DNA from: Distichodus sexfasciatus
Taxonomy: Eukaryota > Chordata > Actinopteri > Characiformes > Distichodontidae
Direction of reading: 5' to 3'
DNA: 64,000 bases
Assembly (NCBI GenBank): GCA_032718565.1
Contig: JAVGVS010000008.1
Location: forward strand, 2,913,579-2,977,578
Made by a program: the position numbers and the translations under genes. The notes beneath the pieces were generated by a model. The model was not told the DNA's origin and did no database searches. It was given only the letters and a program-made list of their open reading frames with translations. Shown piece after piece: positions 39,454 through 50,700 of the stretch (its first letter is position 1; each line of letters begins with the position of its first letter).

Positions 39454-39730
39454 GTCTTCTCTCAGACTTGTGGCTACAGACTCGACAACAATGATGGAAT
39501 CTTTGGTTAAGTGTGTGGTTTCCATATATCAATAAAAACGTTCCATATCATTTCATAGTGTGTGTAGGGTGACGTGACCCTAGGTCGCAAACTGTCCATT
39601 TAAATGGGAATTGTGGGTTACTTTAGAGTCTGTTGAGTTACTCTCAGGGTGCAACTAGCAGCCGCGAAGGTGCATTTTTCGTATTTGAAGGCCAGTTGAA
39701 ATGGGATGAAATTTGTGATTATTGTTTAAC

Positions 39731-40960
39731 TAGTGTTGGGAGTAACGTGCTACAGTAACGCAATTACAGTAATGCATTACCTTTTTGCGGCAACGCAGTA
39801 ATGCACTACTAATACATTTTCATATTATTATACTCGTTTCAGTAACGCGCGTTACAACTCACTTTTAACCCGAAAGAGCTGTTTTATTTTTTTTATTAAA
39901 GAGCAGTTTCAGACGGTGACCGGAGGACACCTTCGCTTCATTTAGTTTGTCGTGTCGCGATCTCGCGAACGGATATATATGTCGCGGGCCACGCAGATGA
40001 ATCGGTGAGCTGCTATATTAACTCGTGGGAACGTCATATTATGTCGTGACCACGAGATCATTTTGTCGAGGGAACGACATCCTTATGTCGTGGCCACGAG
40101 ATGAAGTCAGGAACGTCATGTCGTTCCCTCAATAAAGCATGTTGAGGCCACGACCACATCTCGTGGCCACGACATGAGGATGCCGCTCTATTGGGGGTCG
40201 ATCTCGTGGCCACGACATAATATGACGTTCCCACGAGTTAATATCACGTTCCCACGACGTAACATCACGTTCCCACGAGTTTATATATCGTGGCCACGAC
40301 AAACTTAAGTGAACCGAAGGTGTCCCCTCCCGGTCACCGTAGACATTTGAAACATTGAATATCACTGTTGTAGTTGTTCTGTCAATACAGCTGTGTGAAG
40401 TTGGTCTGTTCCTTCGACTAAAGCTCCTGGCCACGAGAACCGGATGTCGTTTCCTCAGCATAAGAAGTCGTGGCCACGAGAAATTGATGTCGTTCCCTCG
40501 ACAAAATGATCTCGTGGCCACGACATAATATGACGTTCCCACGAATTAATATCTCGTGGCCACGACATAATATCACGTTCTCACGAGTTTATATATCGTG
40601 GCCACGACAAACTTAAGTGAACCGACGGTGTCCCCTTTATGCATGCATTATTTATGCTACACCACATCGCCCTCCACTGGATGTAGAATGAACTGCAGTA
40701 AACTACGGGTCAGCATTTTAGAATGCTAAGTCATACTTCCACAGTTAATTTAGTGAAAGTAACTCAAAAGTAATGGTAACTCAAAAGTAATGTAGGAGTT
40801 GTGTAATGCATCACAATTAAGAGACAGTAATATAGTAATATAACGAATTACTTTGTTACATTACAATATTACTGTCTCTGAATTGTAATGCATTGCACGA
40901 CTCCTGCATTACTAGTAATCTATGATGCAATCCAAGTAATTTGTCCAACACCGGTCGCTA
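39731..40960. mobile_element. composite hAT-like non-autonomous transposon with internal fold-back module
   Basis: Outer ends TAGTGTTGGGAGTAA (left) and the reverse complement of CCAACACCGGTCGCTA (right) resemble the termini of a common teleost hAT-like element rich in AGTAACG and AATGCATTAC. The interior contains a fold-back module: about 39911-40080 is the approximate inverse of 40201-40345. A 128-bp direct repeat is present at 40201-40328 and 40509-40636. The motif CGTGGCCACGA, itself palindromic, occurs about eight times alternating with CGTTCCCACGA. A further hairpin lies at 40780-40915. No transposase ORF is present. The 137-codon minus-strand ORF with SWERD repeats is a by-product of the repeats. 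Confidence 0.65.
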
Positions 40961-41036
40961 GTAAACAACTTATTGAGATTTAATGTGCCAGAGCCCCTGA
41001 GGGGTCGATGATATCCTGGGCTATTGCACTTCCGCA

Positions 41037-41048
41037 CCAGTAGGGGGC
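41037..41048 (+). promoter_or_regulatory. CTCF-type motif just upstream of cnot10
   Basis: CCAGTAGGGGGC fits the core CCASYAGRKGGC at all 12 positions. It sits 200 bp before the cnot10 start and right beside the transposon end. Binding is inferred. Confidence 0.45.
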
Positions 41049-41240
41049 TCTACTCACTACTGCCGCACGCTCGCGCTGTCCGGTTGTCACTAAGAGGCTC
41101 TGGGTAAATTTACATGGCGGAGTCCTGAAAGAAGCAAACGCTGCTAATAGAGGCTACAGATTAGCGATCTCTCATCTAGCCAGATATCGCGTTTCTGGAA
41201 TAAATACCCTTTCTTTTACAGCCGCAAGCACTCAGAAAAA
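41049..41240 (+). promoter_or_regulatory. cnot10 promoter and 5'UTR with a 4-codon uORF
   Basis: CpG-containing, TATA-less sequence immediately before the cnot10 ATG, with a pyrimidine tract CCCTTTCTTTTACAG at about 41206-41220 that may be a TSS initiator or an acceptor. ATGGCGG (YY1-type motif) occurs at 41114 and again at the start codon (41241). The first opens a minimal uORF, ATG GCG GAG TCC TGA (41114-41128), if it is transcribed. The TSS is not determined. Confidence 0.5.
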
Positions 41241-44200
41241 ATGGCGGAAACGAACTCTGGTAAGCGGCGTGTTTACTTTCACACAGTGTTTATTAGCCGG
41301 ATCGCTAGCTGAATGTTTAGCTAATGTTGGTTGGGAGAAGAACGGAGCTGTAGTTCCATAATAAATCGTGATTAAATGCAAAGTAATGCGATGGGATCAA
41401 GCGTCCATTATGGCGTTTCTGCTGCATGCCTATTAATCGCACACGTTATAATGCTTCAAAATGCTACAGAAGCTAGCCAAACTGGTTTAGCTCAACTGGC
41501 CAGCAGAAACTAAAGAGACCAACTGCTAACTTTCACGCCTATATTAGCTTTAATTGACTTGGAGGAGAGTGTGAATATTTTCATCTCGTCTCTCTTCAAG
41601 GTTTCTTGGAGCTGTAATATTGTGTATCTCTTTAAGGCTAATCTTAGCTAGCTTTGTAGCCGCTACAAGTGTGCGGGTTTGTCCTGAGCCGGCACGCCCA
41701 CATTAAAAGCTAAAGCTCTTCATCTCAACATCTACATATAAAAACTTAACCCTCAAAACGCAGCTATAAAATACCACCAAAATGGTTCATGAGTTATTTT
41801 CCTGAATTGAGAAGAATTAAACAAAGTCTCTATCGCAACATTGATGTTAGAAATGTGCTGTATGAGGGATGTACCTTAAGCATGACATTTACAGCATTTA
41901 CCTCACTGAATTCCCTTTCCTGATTACAGGGCCAGTTTCCATGGAGCAACTTGGGGTTAAGGTTTTTGTTCAATGGATATAATTCTGGCAGTAGGATAGA
42001 GCTGGATCTCAATTTATGACCTCTTGCTCTATAGACAAGAATTCCTCCACTAGGCTGCCTCGTCCCTTCACGTACTTGTGCACTGACCTGCACAGATTTA
42101 ATTATTTCCATCCACAACACACCTTATCCAACTTAATAAACAATTAGCTATGTGCCATCAGGTGTTTTTTGTCAAGAACTGCATGATCTGTGCTGAGCGT
42201 CCCTTATCAGGATTGGCAATTTCTGGTCAGAGAACACTGAGTTGCAAAACCAGACTAGCTATTTAGCGAGTTGCTCATATGATCTGAGGGTTACTGATTC
42301 AAACCCTGGACCAGTAAAGGTACCACTGATGTACTGTAGCTCACCACCAACTGTTCTGCTTCTTTTTAGTTGGTTCAGAGCTCAAATTTAGTTGTAGTAT
42401 TCTGTGCTGAGATGTTGTGTGCTTACAATGACAAATAACCTCTGACTTTCTTTTTAAAGACCAAGTTGGTGACATGAAACACGACAGCGCAGCTTCCCCT
42501 GGCATCTCAGACCAAGAAAAGGAGTTGGCTACAAACGCTTTCGAAGCTTTTGCGGTATGAAGAGTCTCTGCATCACTGTATCTGATGAAATCAAATATGT
42601 ACTGATGCTGTGCTTTACTTTGTCTGAAATACTTGTAGTAAAGAACTTACATCTTGGTTTGTCTAAATTATTGAAAGCAGTAACGTACTGTAAATGCAGC
42701 CTAATCAGTTTTGGCTAATGCTGAATTGACACTTATCAGTTTAATTCAGTTTTCATTCATTCTTGTGTTGTGTTTTGTTTTTTTGTAGGCCGGAAACTAT
42801 GACGAGTCCCTAAAACAGCTTGAAAGTCTTCAGGAACTGAACAAGGAGGACTACAAGATTGCCCTGAACAAAGCTGTCGCAGAGTTCTACAAGAGTGAGC
42901 AGACAACCACTAGCACCCTGAAGAACGTCTTAACAACAATAAAAAATCAGGTGAAAATAGTGTTCTTCTGCTGTTTCAGATTCAGGCCCCAAAGGATTAA
43001 GATTGCCCTTATTCTCTCTATATACACGCCAAGTGTCATAATTTGTTTATCTGCATGCTTTAATTACATTATAGCACACAGGTTTGTCTGTCTTTGGTAA
43101 TTTGGTGTAGGTGCATACTGCAGTAGAGGAAATTGATGGTTTAGATGACGTGGAAAACAGCGTCCTCTATTACAATCAAGCCATTATCCACTATCACATG
43201 AGGCAGTACTCGGAGGCCATATCTATTGGAGAGAAGCTCTACCAGTTTCTCGAACCTTTTGGTATGTATTCTGAGTTTTTTTTGTTTTGATGGCAGTTGT
43301 GCCGTAGTTTTCCACGTTTGTGCTTTTAGTTCCAAACGGTTGTACAATGTTGGACTCAAGTTGCTGGTATAGAGTGGTATGGTGGCACTGCTTGATGGTG
43401 CTCTCTGTCCTAGAAGAGAAGTTTGCTCAGGCGGTGTGCTTCCTGCTGGTGGACCTTTACCTGCTCAGCTTCCAGCCCGAGAAAGCACTGCATCTCCTTG
43501 CTGTGCTTGAGAAGCTCTCGGTACAAGGAAACAACAAGAATGGCAAAGGAGAGGTGAGAGACTTATTTTACTGTGATGTTCAGCTCACAGTTTTTCCCAG
43601 TACATTTACAGTCAGTGTTAACAACATGGTTCTTCTTAAAGGCCCAGTTTTTGCAATTCCCAAAAAATATGGTAATTTTTCATGTGTTGATGTTTGAGGT
43701 TTTGGTAGACACAGATATAAGTGTTCTAACCTGTTATGGCATGGAAACTGATGTAAAGTCTAAAAGTAGTCTGAAGATGAAGGATTTTTCTTATTTTTAA
43801 TTTTTTTCTCAGGGTTGCTGTGATTCTTATGAGTTAAGACCATTGCTGATGACTAATTTTGCTTTTGCGCTCATTTGGAGGTTGTCCAACAAGTTGCTGA
43901 GTACAAAGAGTCAGATCCAGAACCAGATCAACAGAAACCCAGGAGACGCAGGGCCAAGAATAGACAAAAGGTTACAGAGACAGACAGTGAATAACTAATT
44001 ACCTAATATTAGATGAAAACAATGGACAGAATTCTTTAGTCAATCAGCTCATTTTCCTAACATGCTTACTCTGACAACAGCTGTAAAAGTGTAATGTTTA
44101 CATGTTAAACTGGGAAAATATGATGTGAAAGTGTCCAGATGTTTGTTAGCTACCAAGCCATGTTAAGGAGAGCTGTACGTTAAAAGCAAGGAAAATTGTC

Positions 44201-47200
44201 CTGCTTGCAGTATGTCACGGTCCCTTTCCATTCCACATCTCAAAAGAAATTTGTTCTCTAAATGGCCTGAAGTTACGTTCACTTGGCTAAATCACCTGTT
44301 AAATATTAAAAGCTTAAAAGACAATGCTGCTCCAGCTTTACGAAGAAGCTGAACTGCTTTTCATTTCTTTTCATCTTTTTTTTTTTAGTTCTGAAGTTGC
44401 TATGATTTGATTAAGACCTCTATTTGTGACGACTTAATGTTGTTTTTCCATTCATTTGGAGGCTATCCGTCAAGCTGCCAAGGCCACAAATACACAACAA
44501 CAGGCAGCCCAGAGTGACAGGGCTCAGAATAGAGGAAAGGTTACTTGTACAGAGAAGAATGAAATACTCTGAAGCTTAAAATGGATGAAAGCAGTGGCAC
44601 GGTTTCAGTTGGTTTGTTAGTGACCCAACATGGGCTACCAGTTTAGTTGTAATATGAGGACTGGAAAGATTTTTAAAGATTGTGGACAAGTTACGTAGCT
44701 TTCAATTTACAATAGTAATGATTTTTTTTTCTTTTGCAACAGGGATCCAATAATGCAGCTAGAGATGCTGCTGCTCAGAAAGCTGAATTCGCTGCCATGA
44801 TTGAGGCGGCCAAGTCCCGCATACACCAGGTGAGTGTGCAAACTGTATTTAAGCATTCCACCACACTATCAGGCCACGTTATGGCTTAATAAAGAAATTG
44901 GACTGTTACCGCTTCTTCACAAAACCAGAATATGTTTGTGTTTTTAAATTGTTGCTGGCAGATAAACGATTCCTAATGGAATAAAGGAGGCATATGGAAT
45001 TCTATGTCATGATGGTGCTTTTCCTGATTTTTCCTCTGTCTTGTGTTTCTTGTGCAGTACAAAGTGCGGGCCTACATTCAGATGAAGTCCCTTAAGGCCT
45101 GTAAAAGAGAGATCAAGTCTGTTATGAACACAGCAGGAAATGTGAGTCATTACTACATGCATTTCAATGTGTCGCTTAATACTGTATATGTTTGCAGTAT
45201 ATCATGTACTAGTTTGGGGCAGTTGATAGCGTAAATGTTAGGGAATTCTCCCCACAATCAGACGGTTGCAGGTTGAAATCCTGTACCGGTAAAGTTACCA
45301 CTGAGGTACTCATGAGCAAGGTACCTTCCCCAAGCACTGCTCTCCAGGCGCTGTCCAAGTCAGCTGCCCACTGCTCCTTCACGGATGGGTTAAATGCAGA
45401 GGTCACATTTTGTTGTGGTGCACTGTGTGCTGTGCTGTGTTCAAATAACCACTCACTTTCACTTTAGCTTCTTTTAGCAACCGATGTGTGAACATATTTA
45501 TAAAGAAGGCAAAGATTCAGAATTGTCATTAGTACTTAACAGAGGTGTTTCTTCCTCTTCCTCTCTCAGTCTGCACCTTCCCTCTTCCTGAAGAGTAATT
45601 TCGAGTATTTGAGGGGAAACTATCGTAAGGCGGTGAAACTGCTCAACAGCTCCAATATTGCAGAGCATCCTGGCCCCCTGAAAACAGGTACAAAGTGCAT
45701 GTCAGCATCTGAAGTTGATGTAGGTTTGCTCCAGTTTTAGTAATGTTGGAAAGGTTTATACAGTATGTTCCAGAGGGGTGAATGTTTATCTTTGTTTCTC
45801 CCACCTAACAGGCGAATGTGTGCGCTGCATGTTCTGGAATAATCTGGGCTGTATCCATTTTGCCATGGGGAAGCATAACCTGGGCATCTTCTACTTCAAG
45901 AAAGCCCTGCAGGAGAACGACCACACGTGTGCACAGCTGGGAGATGGAAAAAACGGCCAGGGTGAGTGACCAGAACTTGGAGTCGTTGGAGTCCAGTCAT
46001 TATTATGCAAAGACAAAAATGAAAGTGAAATGCCTCATATTGACAGATTTAAGTTTGAACTTTTTCCTTCAACTGTTAAGTTTGCAATTCAGCTTCATAT
46101 TAAATGAGCTGTAAGACATCCACAGATTTATTGTGTGGTGCTTAATTGAGGCTTGGCTGAGTAATAGGGCTGGGCGATATGACCTCCAATTAATGTCACT
46201 AATTGACTAATTGAACATTTTATTTTGATTACAATTAATGAATGATTATTTTGGGTTTGGCTTTGGTTTTTGCCCTCACTGTTCACTAACAAGGGTTGTA
46301 CTGTCAATATTAATGCTGGATGAAGAGTGCATCTTTGTGATTTTGAAATAATTGAAGGAAGCACACTGTATGGGGACAAGGGGAATTTTTGTAATAGTCA
46401 AAATTAAGGGTTGACCGATTATCAGGGGCTGATATTAGGCATTTTGCTGATTATCGGTATCGGTGTTTAATTATGACCTTATCACCGATATATTCAGTAA
46501 TTACAAGGTACGCTGCTGTGGCTCCACCGCCGTCTCTCGTCTCTGTGCCCTTTGCTCGATTCGCTGCTTCATTTAATGTCCCACCCACAACAGTCTCTTA
46601 TTGGCTTTATGTTACACTATAGTAGCCAATCAACGCTGAAGCCTTGTCACTCACACACGAGCACAGTGTGAAGCTCCGAGAAGAAGAGGGGGAGAGAGAG
46701 GAGAGTTTCAGCTGTGCTTGGTGTTTGTAAAATAAAAAATTTTGATAGCGATTTTCTTCTCTTTTTTTTATTGTGCCGATAATCGGTATCTATCAACCCT
46801 GAAAAAACACTGTTGGTCGACCTCTAGGCAAAAAGACAGATATGGCAAGATTATGTTTGATTACAGGTTCCGAGGGTAGGTTTTTAATTAATTTCTAATG
46901 AATTGACCAGTCCTGCTACGTAAGATTCTAACTGTTTGTGTTTTCCTCTTGCAGCTAAAAAGTTTATAGGTATCCCCATGTGCGCTCTGCTGGCCAACAA
47001 GCGCTATGAGCTGCTGTATAACTGTGGCATTCAGCTGCTGCATATCGGCCGGCCACTGGCTGCGTTTGAGTGTCTGATTGAGGCGGTGCAGGTGTATCAC
47101 TCCAACCCACGTCTGTGGTTACGGCTCGCTGAGTGCTGCATTGCTGCTAACAAAGGGGTGAGAGAGGCTAGCTCCAGAAAACACACTTTACACATTCATA

Positions 47201-47723
47201 CTGTCAACACTATGGACTTAATAATGGTTTTTTTTTTTTTATTCTGTAGAGCTCAGAGCAGGAAACCAAAGGCCTGCCCAGTAAAAAGGGGATAGTTCAG
47301 TCCATCATAGGGCAGGGCTATCATCGCAAGATCGTTCTGGCTTCACAGTCTACACAAAACACAACCTACAGGTGTGCTGCTTAAATTATTTAGGAGTTCG
47401 TTTTCATCTTGACTGATCTGCAGAGATTTTTGTAAATTTTCCATCAGCGTGTTTGTGTTACTTTCTCATTCATCTTTAAATTGTTAATGTTGAGATTTAA
47501 GGTTTTATGCGTTGGTTTAATATGATACTAATATATGTACAAGTTGAGCTAAACATTCTTATATTTTTTGCAGTAATGCAAAGATATTAAAAGCTTTAAT
47601 TTATCACTGTCACCTTGAGGAGCAATGTAATATATAAAGTTGTCCAGCAGATGGCGCAAAATTAAACGTATTGTGTATTCAACTGTACAGTTAGATTGAA
47701 GGTGTCTAAACCTGAAGGGGTGT

Positions 47724-47755
<32 letters not shown>

Positions 47756-50700
47756 AGTGAGGGTCAGTCGGCAGCGATTCCTGTAGCCAGTATGGAGTTT
47801 GCAGCCATCTGTTTGCGCAACGCTCTGCTGCTTCTGCCCGAGCACCAACAGCACGAGAGTAAACCAGAGAACGGCTCAAAGAACTCCAGCCAGTCGGGCA
47901 GCACAGAGAGCGGCAGTGAGAACAGCGACGCCTGCAGGTGCTCACACAGATATACACAGAAAACACTGCCACAGCCATACGTACACCTGAACAGCAAAGA
48001 CTCTGTTGGACGTCTATAACCTTCTCATAGTAACATTCATTCATTAATTATTCAAACCACTTAATCCCATCCGGGGTCGTGGAGTCACCGGAGCCTATCC
48101 CGGGAGCTACGGCCGCAAGGGGGAGACCAGACCTGCAGGGGTCAACACACCGCAGGGCACACACACTCACACAATCACACCCTCAGTCACCATTTAGAGC
48201 CGCCAAATTAAGCTATGTTGCATACTTGTGGACTGCGGAAAGAAAGCGGAGCCTCCGGCGGAAACCCATGCAAGCGCCACACAAAAAGGCCCTATGGTTG
48301 ACCCGGAAATCGAACGCAGGGCCTCCTCGCTGTGAGGCGGCAGCGCTAACCACTGCGCCACCGTGCCGCCCCTTATAGTAACATTGTCAATATTTTTTTT
48401 TTATACATGAACTTGTTCTGCTTGTTTTGACTGACAGTGGGAAAGGCCAGGAAGGAGATAAGTTTATTCCTGCTGCGCCCTCATCACCTCTCAGAAAACA
48501 AGAAATTGAGAACCTCAGGTAGGACTTATACCTCGTATAAACATAAAATAATAAATTAATTAATAATACATTAGTATATCCTGGATTTTTTCCTCATAGT
48601 CTGCAAAAGTAAAGACATTTGATGCTTGGTTTGAGAGAAAATATAATTACATAATATTACATTTTTGTCATTTTTTTTTTGTCATTAACATGCGTTACAC
48701 TGTGTAATTGAAATGTAAAATAATATTTCAACACTAACTTCTATGTGTGCAAATTTTAGTTTCAGGGTTTTTTAAGTTTAATGTAGGGGTTTAATTTAGT
48801 CATTTCAGCCTACAAGCATTTGATGGTGCATTTTACTTAACAACAATAGAGTGTTGAATCCTGAAGCCTAAATTACTGTGTTATTTATTGTGGACTGCAT
48901 GTTTTTCGTTACATGCAAATTATTCAAACATGGAAACTCTCTGACCAATGTGTGCTTGTCCCTGAAAATGAAAATCTGAGTATTCATTGTAACTTTAATG
49001 TTTCTTATGAGGTTCTTAAAGATTTTATGACACGTCCATTGATAACTGTTACATGAATCTTTAGTATTATAACAACAGTTTAGTTCTGGAGCACTGTGTT
49101 CTTTCCCAGTACAGCACATCTCCACCTCCTGCCTCTCCTCTGGAGCTGGGCAGTGTCATATTTCCGGATGCACGATAAGGGAATTATTGCCAGATGCCGA
49201 TATCCTATATTTACATGCTTGCAACTGCCGATAACGCTGCCAATAAATGAGGATGGCAGAGATGCACACGTAAAGACAAGAGATTTTGCTCACCAATGTT
49301 CCACTGCGCGCTCGGTGTTAAAGCAGAGTGGAACAAGGCATTTCGAGCATAATGCACAACATATTAGGAAAAAGTCGCTTTCCGCCCGATGTGGTGTACC
49401 AAGTCAAATAGGGTGCGTGTGACACTCCATGAGCACTACCTAGTGCATATAGAGCCGTAAGCTGGAACTTCGGCTATTTCCTGAGATGCATACTACTGTA
49501 TGAGAACCATACTATTAAGTAAGGAAGTACACGGCTCCGGACACAGCCCATGAGCGAGCTCACATTCGCGAAGTGAGTCAAACACACAGTTCAGTTAGTT
49601 TTAAAAAATTAGTACATGCAGGCAGAGTTGAGCACGTAAACACGATTTTTCCACTGTGGCATACATGTTAAGACTTTGGACATGCCTGGCACAAGCGTTA
49701 CATTTGCGAAGAAAATATCGGGTGCTGATGACTTTACAAAAAAGCTATTATCGTCTGATTCCGATATGATGACGTGTGTCATTTGTCATATCATAAACCA
49801 CGATATGTGACATCACACCATTTTTAGAAGGCACATCAGGTGTGAATATAAATCTGCTACTAATTATTTCCTGTTGCTATCTAACTGCTGCTTTCTGCTA
49901 GAGCTTGCTGCTAATATAACTGCCATTCCAAGAGGCGCCTAGTGCAAAATGAACATGATTTAGTGAAGAACGTTTGTGCTGAACAAATAATTCGAATAGG
50001 ATGTGTGTCCACTAAAGAAAAGTGTTGCGTTGCAGAATACGTCCAGCTTTACCTCCCCCCTCTCTGTTACCATTCCTCTTTCACCATTTTCTTTTTTTTT
50101 TTTTTTTACAGCATGCTTCTTCCTGTCCGCGTCTCCTCCACTCTTCCTTCCTCCCTCCCTCCCTCCCTCCCTCCTCCCCTTTCTTCACCTCGCCCCCCTC
50201 CCCAACCACATTTCTCATTTGTTTGTGTTGCCTGGATGTCCGGCATGGATGCTATAGAAAGGAAAGGGCGGGTGATGCGTGTGTGAGAGAAGGAGTGTGT
50301 GTGGTGGGTGCAGGGTTGACCCCACGTTGACACCCTGACGCGGTGACACGTTTACGAGGGCTCCCGCCACTTACTCGGGTTTCGCTTCCCGGAATCCTGC
50401 GAGCCTTTTGTGTCCCAGCCAAGCGCTCTGAGGCCTGCACGTCTGCTCTCCCCCTCCTCTCCTCTTCTCTCTCCCTCCTTTCTCCATCCTTCTTTCCCAT
50501 TCCCTCCTGTCTAATTGTGGCCATATTGCTGAGCTGGACCTAACAGGAAATAACAAAGGTGCACGTTTATGGAGTGTTTCCTTGAATGCTTCCATTCACC
50601 GTTACCTTTAGAAGGGAATTACCGAGTTTAGTACCTGGAGCTGTGTAGAACCTATAATATGCAAAAAGTAAAAATCTTGCCATGTTTACTAGGGGTGCAC

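Larger units (their letters stand above)
19207..39730. other. cck-cnot10 intergenic interval, no gene recognised
   Basis: About 20 kb of AT-rich DNA with only short, codon-biasless ORFs; the longest plausible one is 37445-37816 (123 codons), with no domain I recognise. It contains a second copy of block D1, a pair of D2 blocks, one SINE, one MITE-like element and several microsatellites. Non-repetitive stretches near 25560-25740, 27990-28200, 33780-34110, 34660-34760, 36500-36850 and 38040-38180 look like candidate conserved non-coding elements by composition and clustered ATTA/TAAT or CATAATTCAT-type motifs. This can be proved only by cross-species alignment. Confidence 0.55.

Noticed and set aside
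40129..40542. 137-codon minus-strand ORF with repeated SWERD/SWPRD units
   Set aside because: Its repeats mirror the palindromic CGTGGCCACGA transposon units; it is a translation of repeat DNA, not a gene.
50252..50524. Arg/Glu-rich ORFs on both strands of cnot10 intron 13
   Set aside because: Generated by the CT/AG-rich low-complexity tract.
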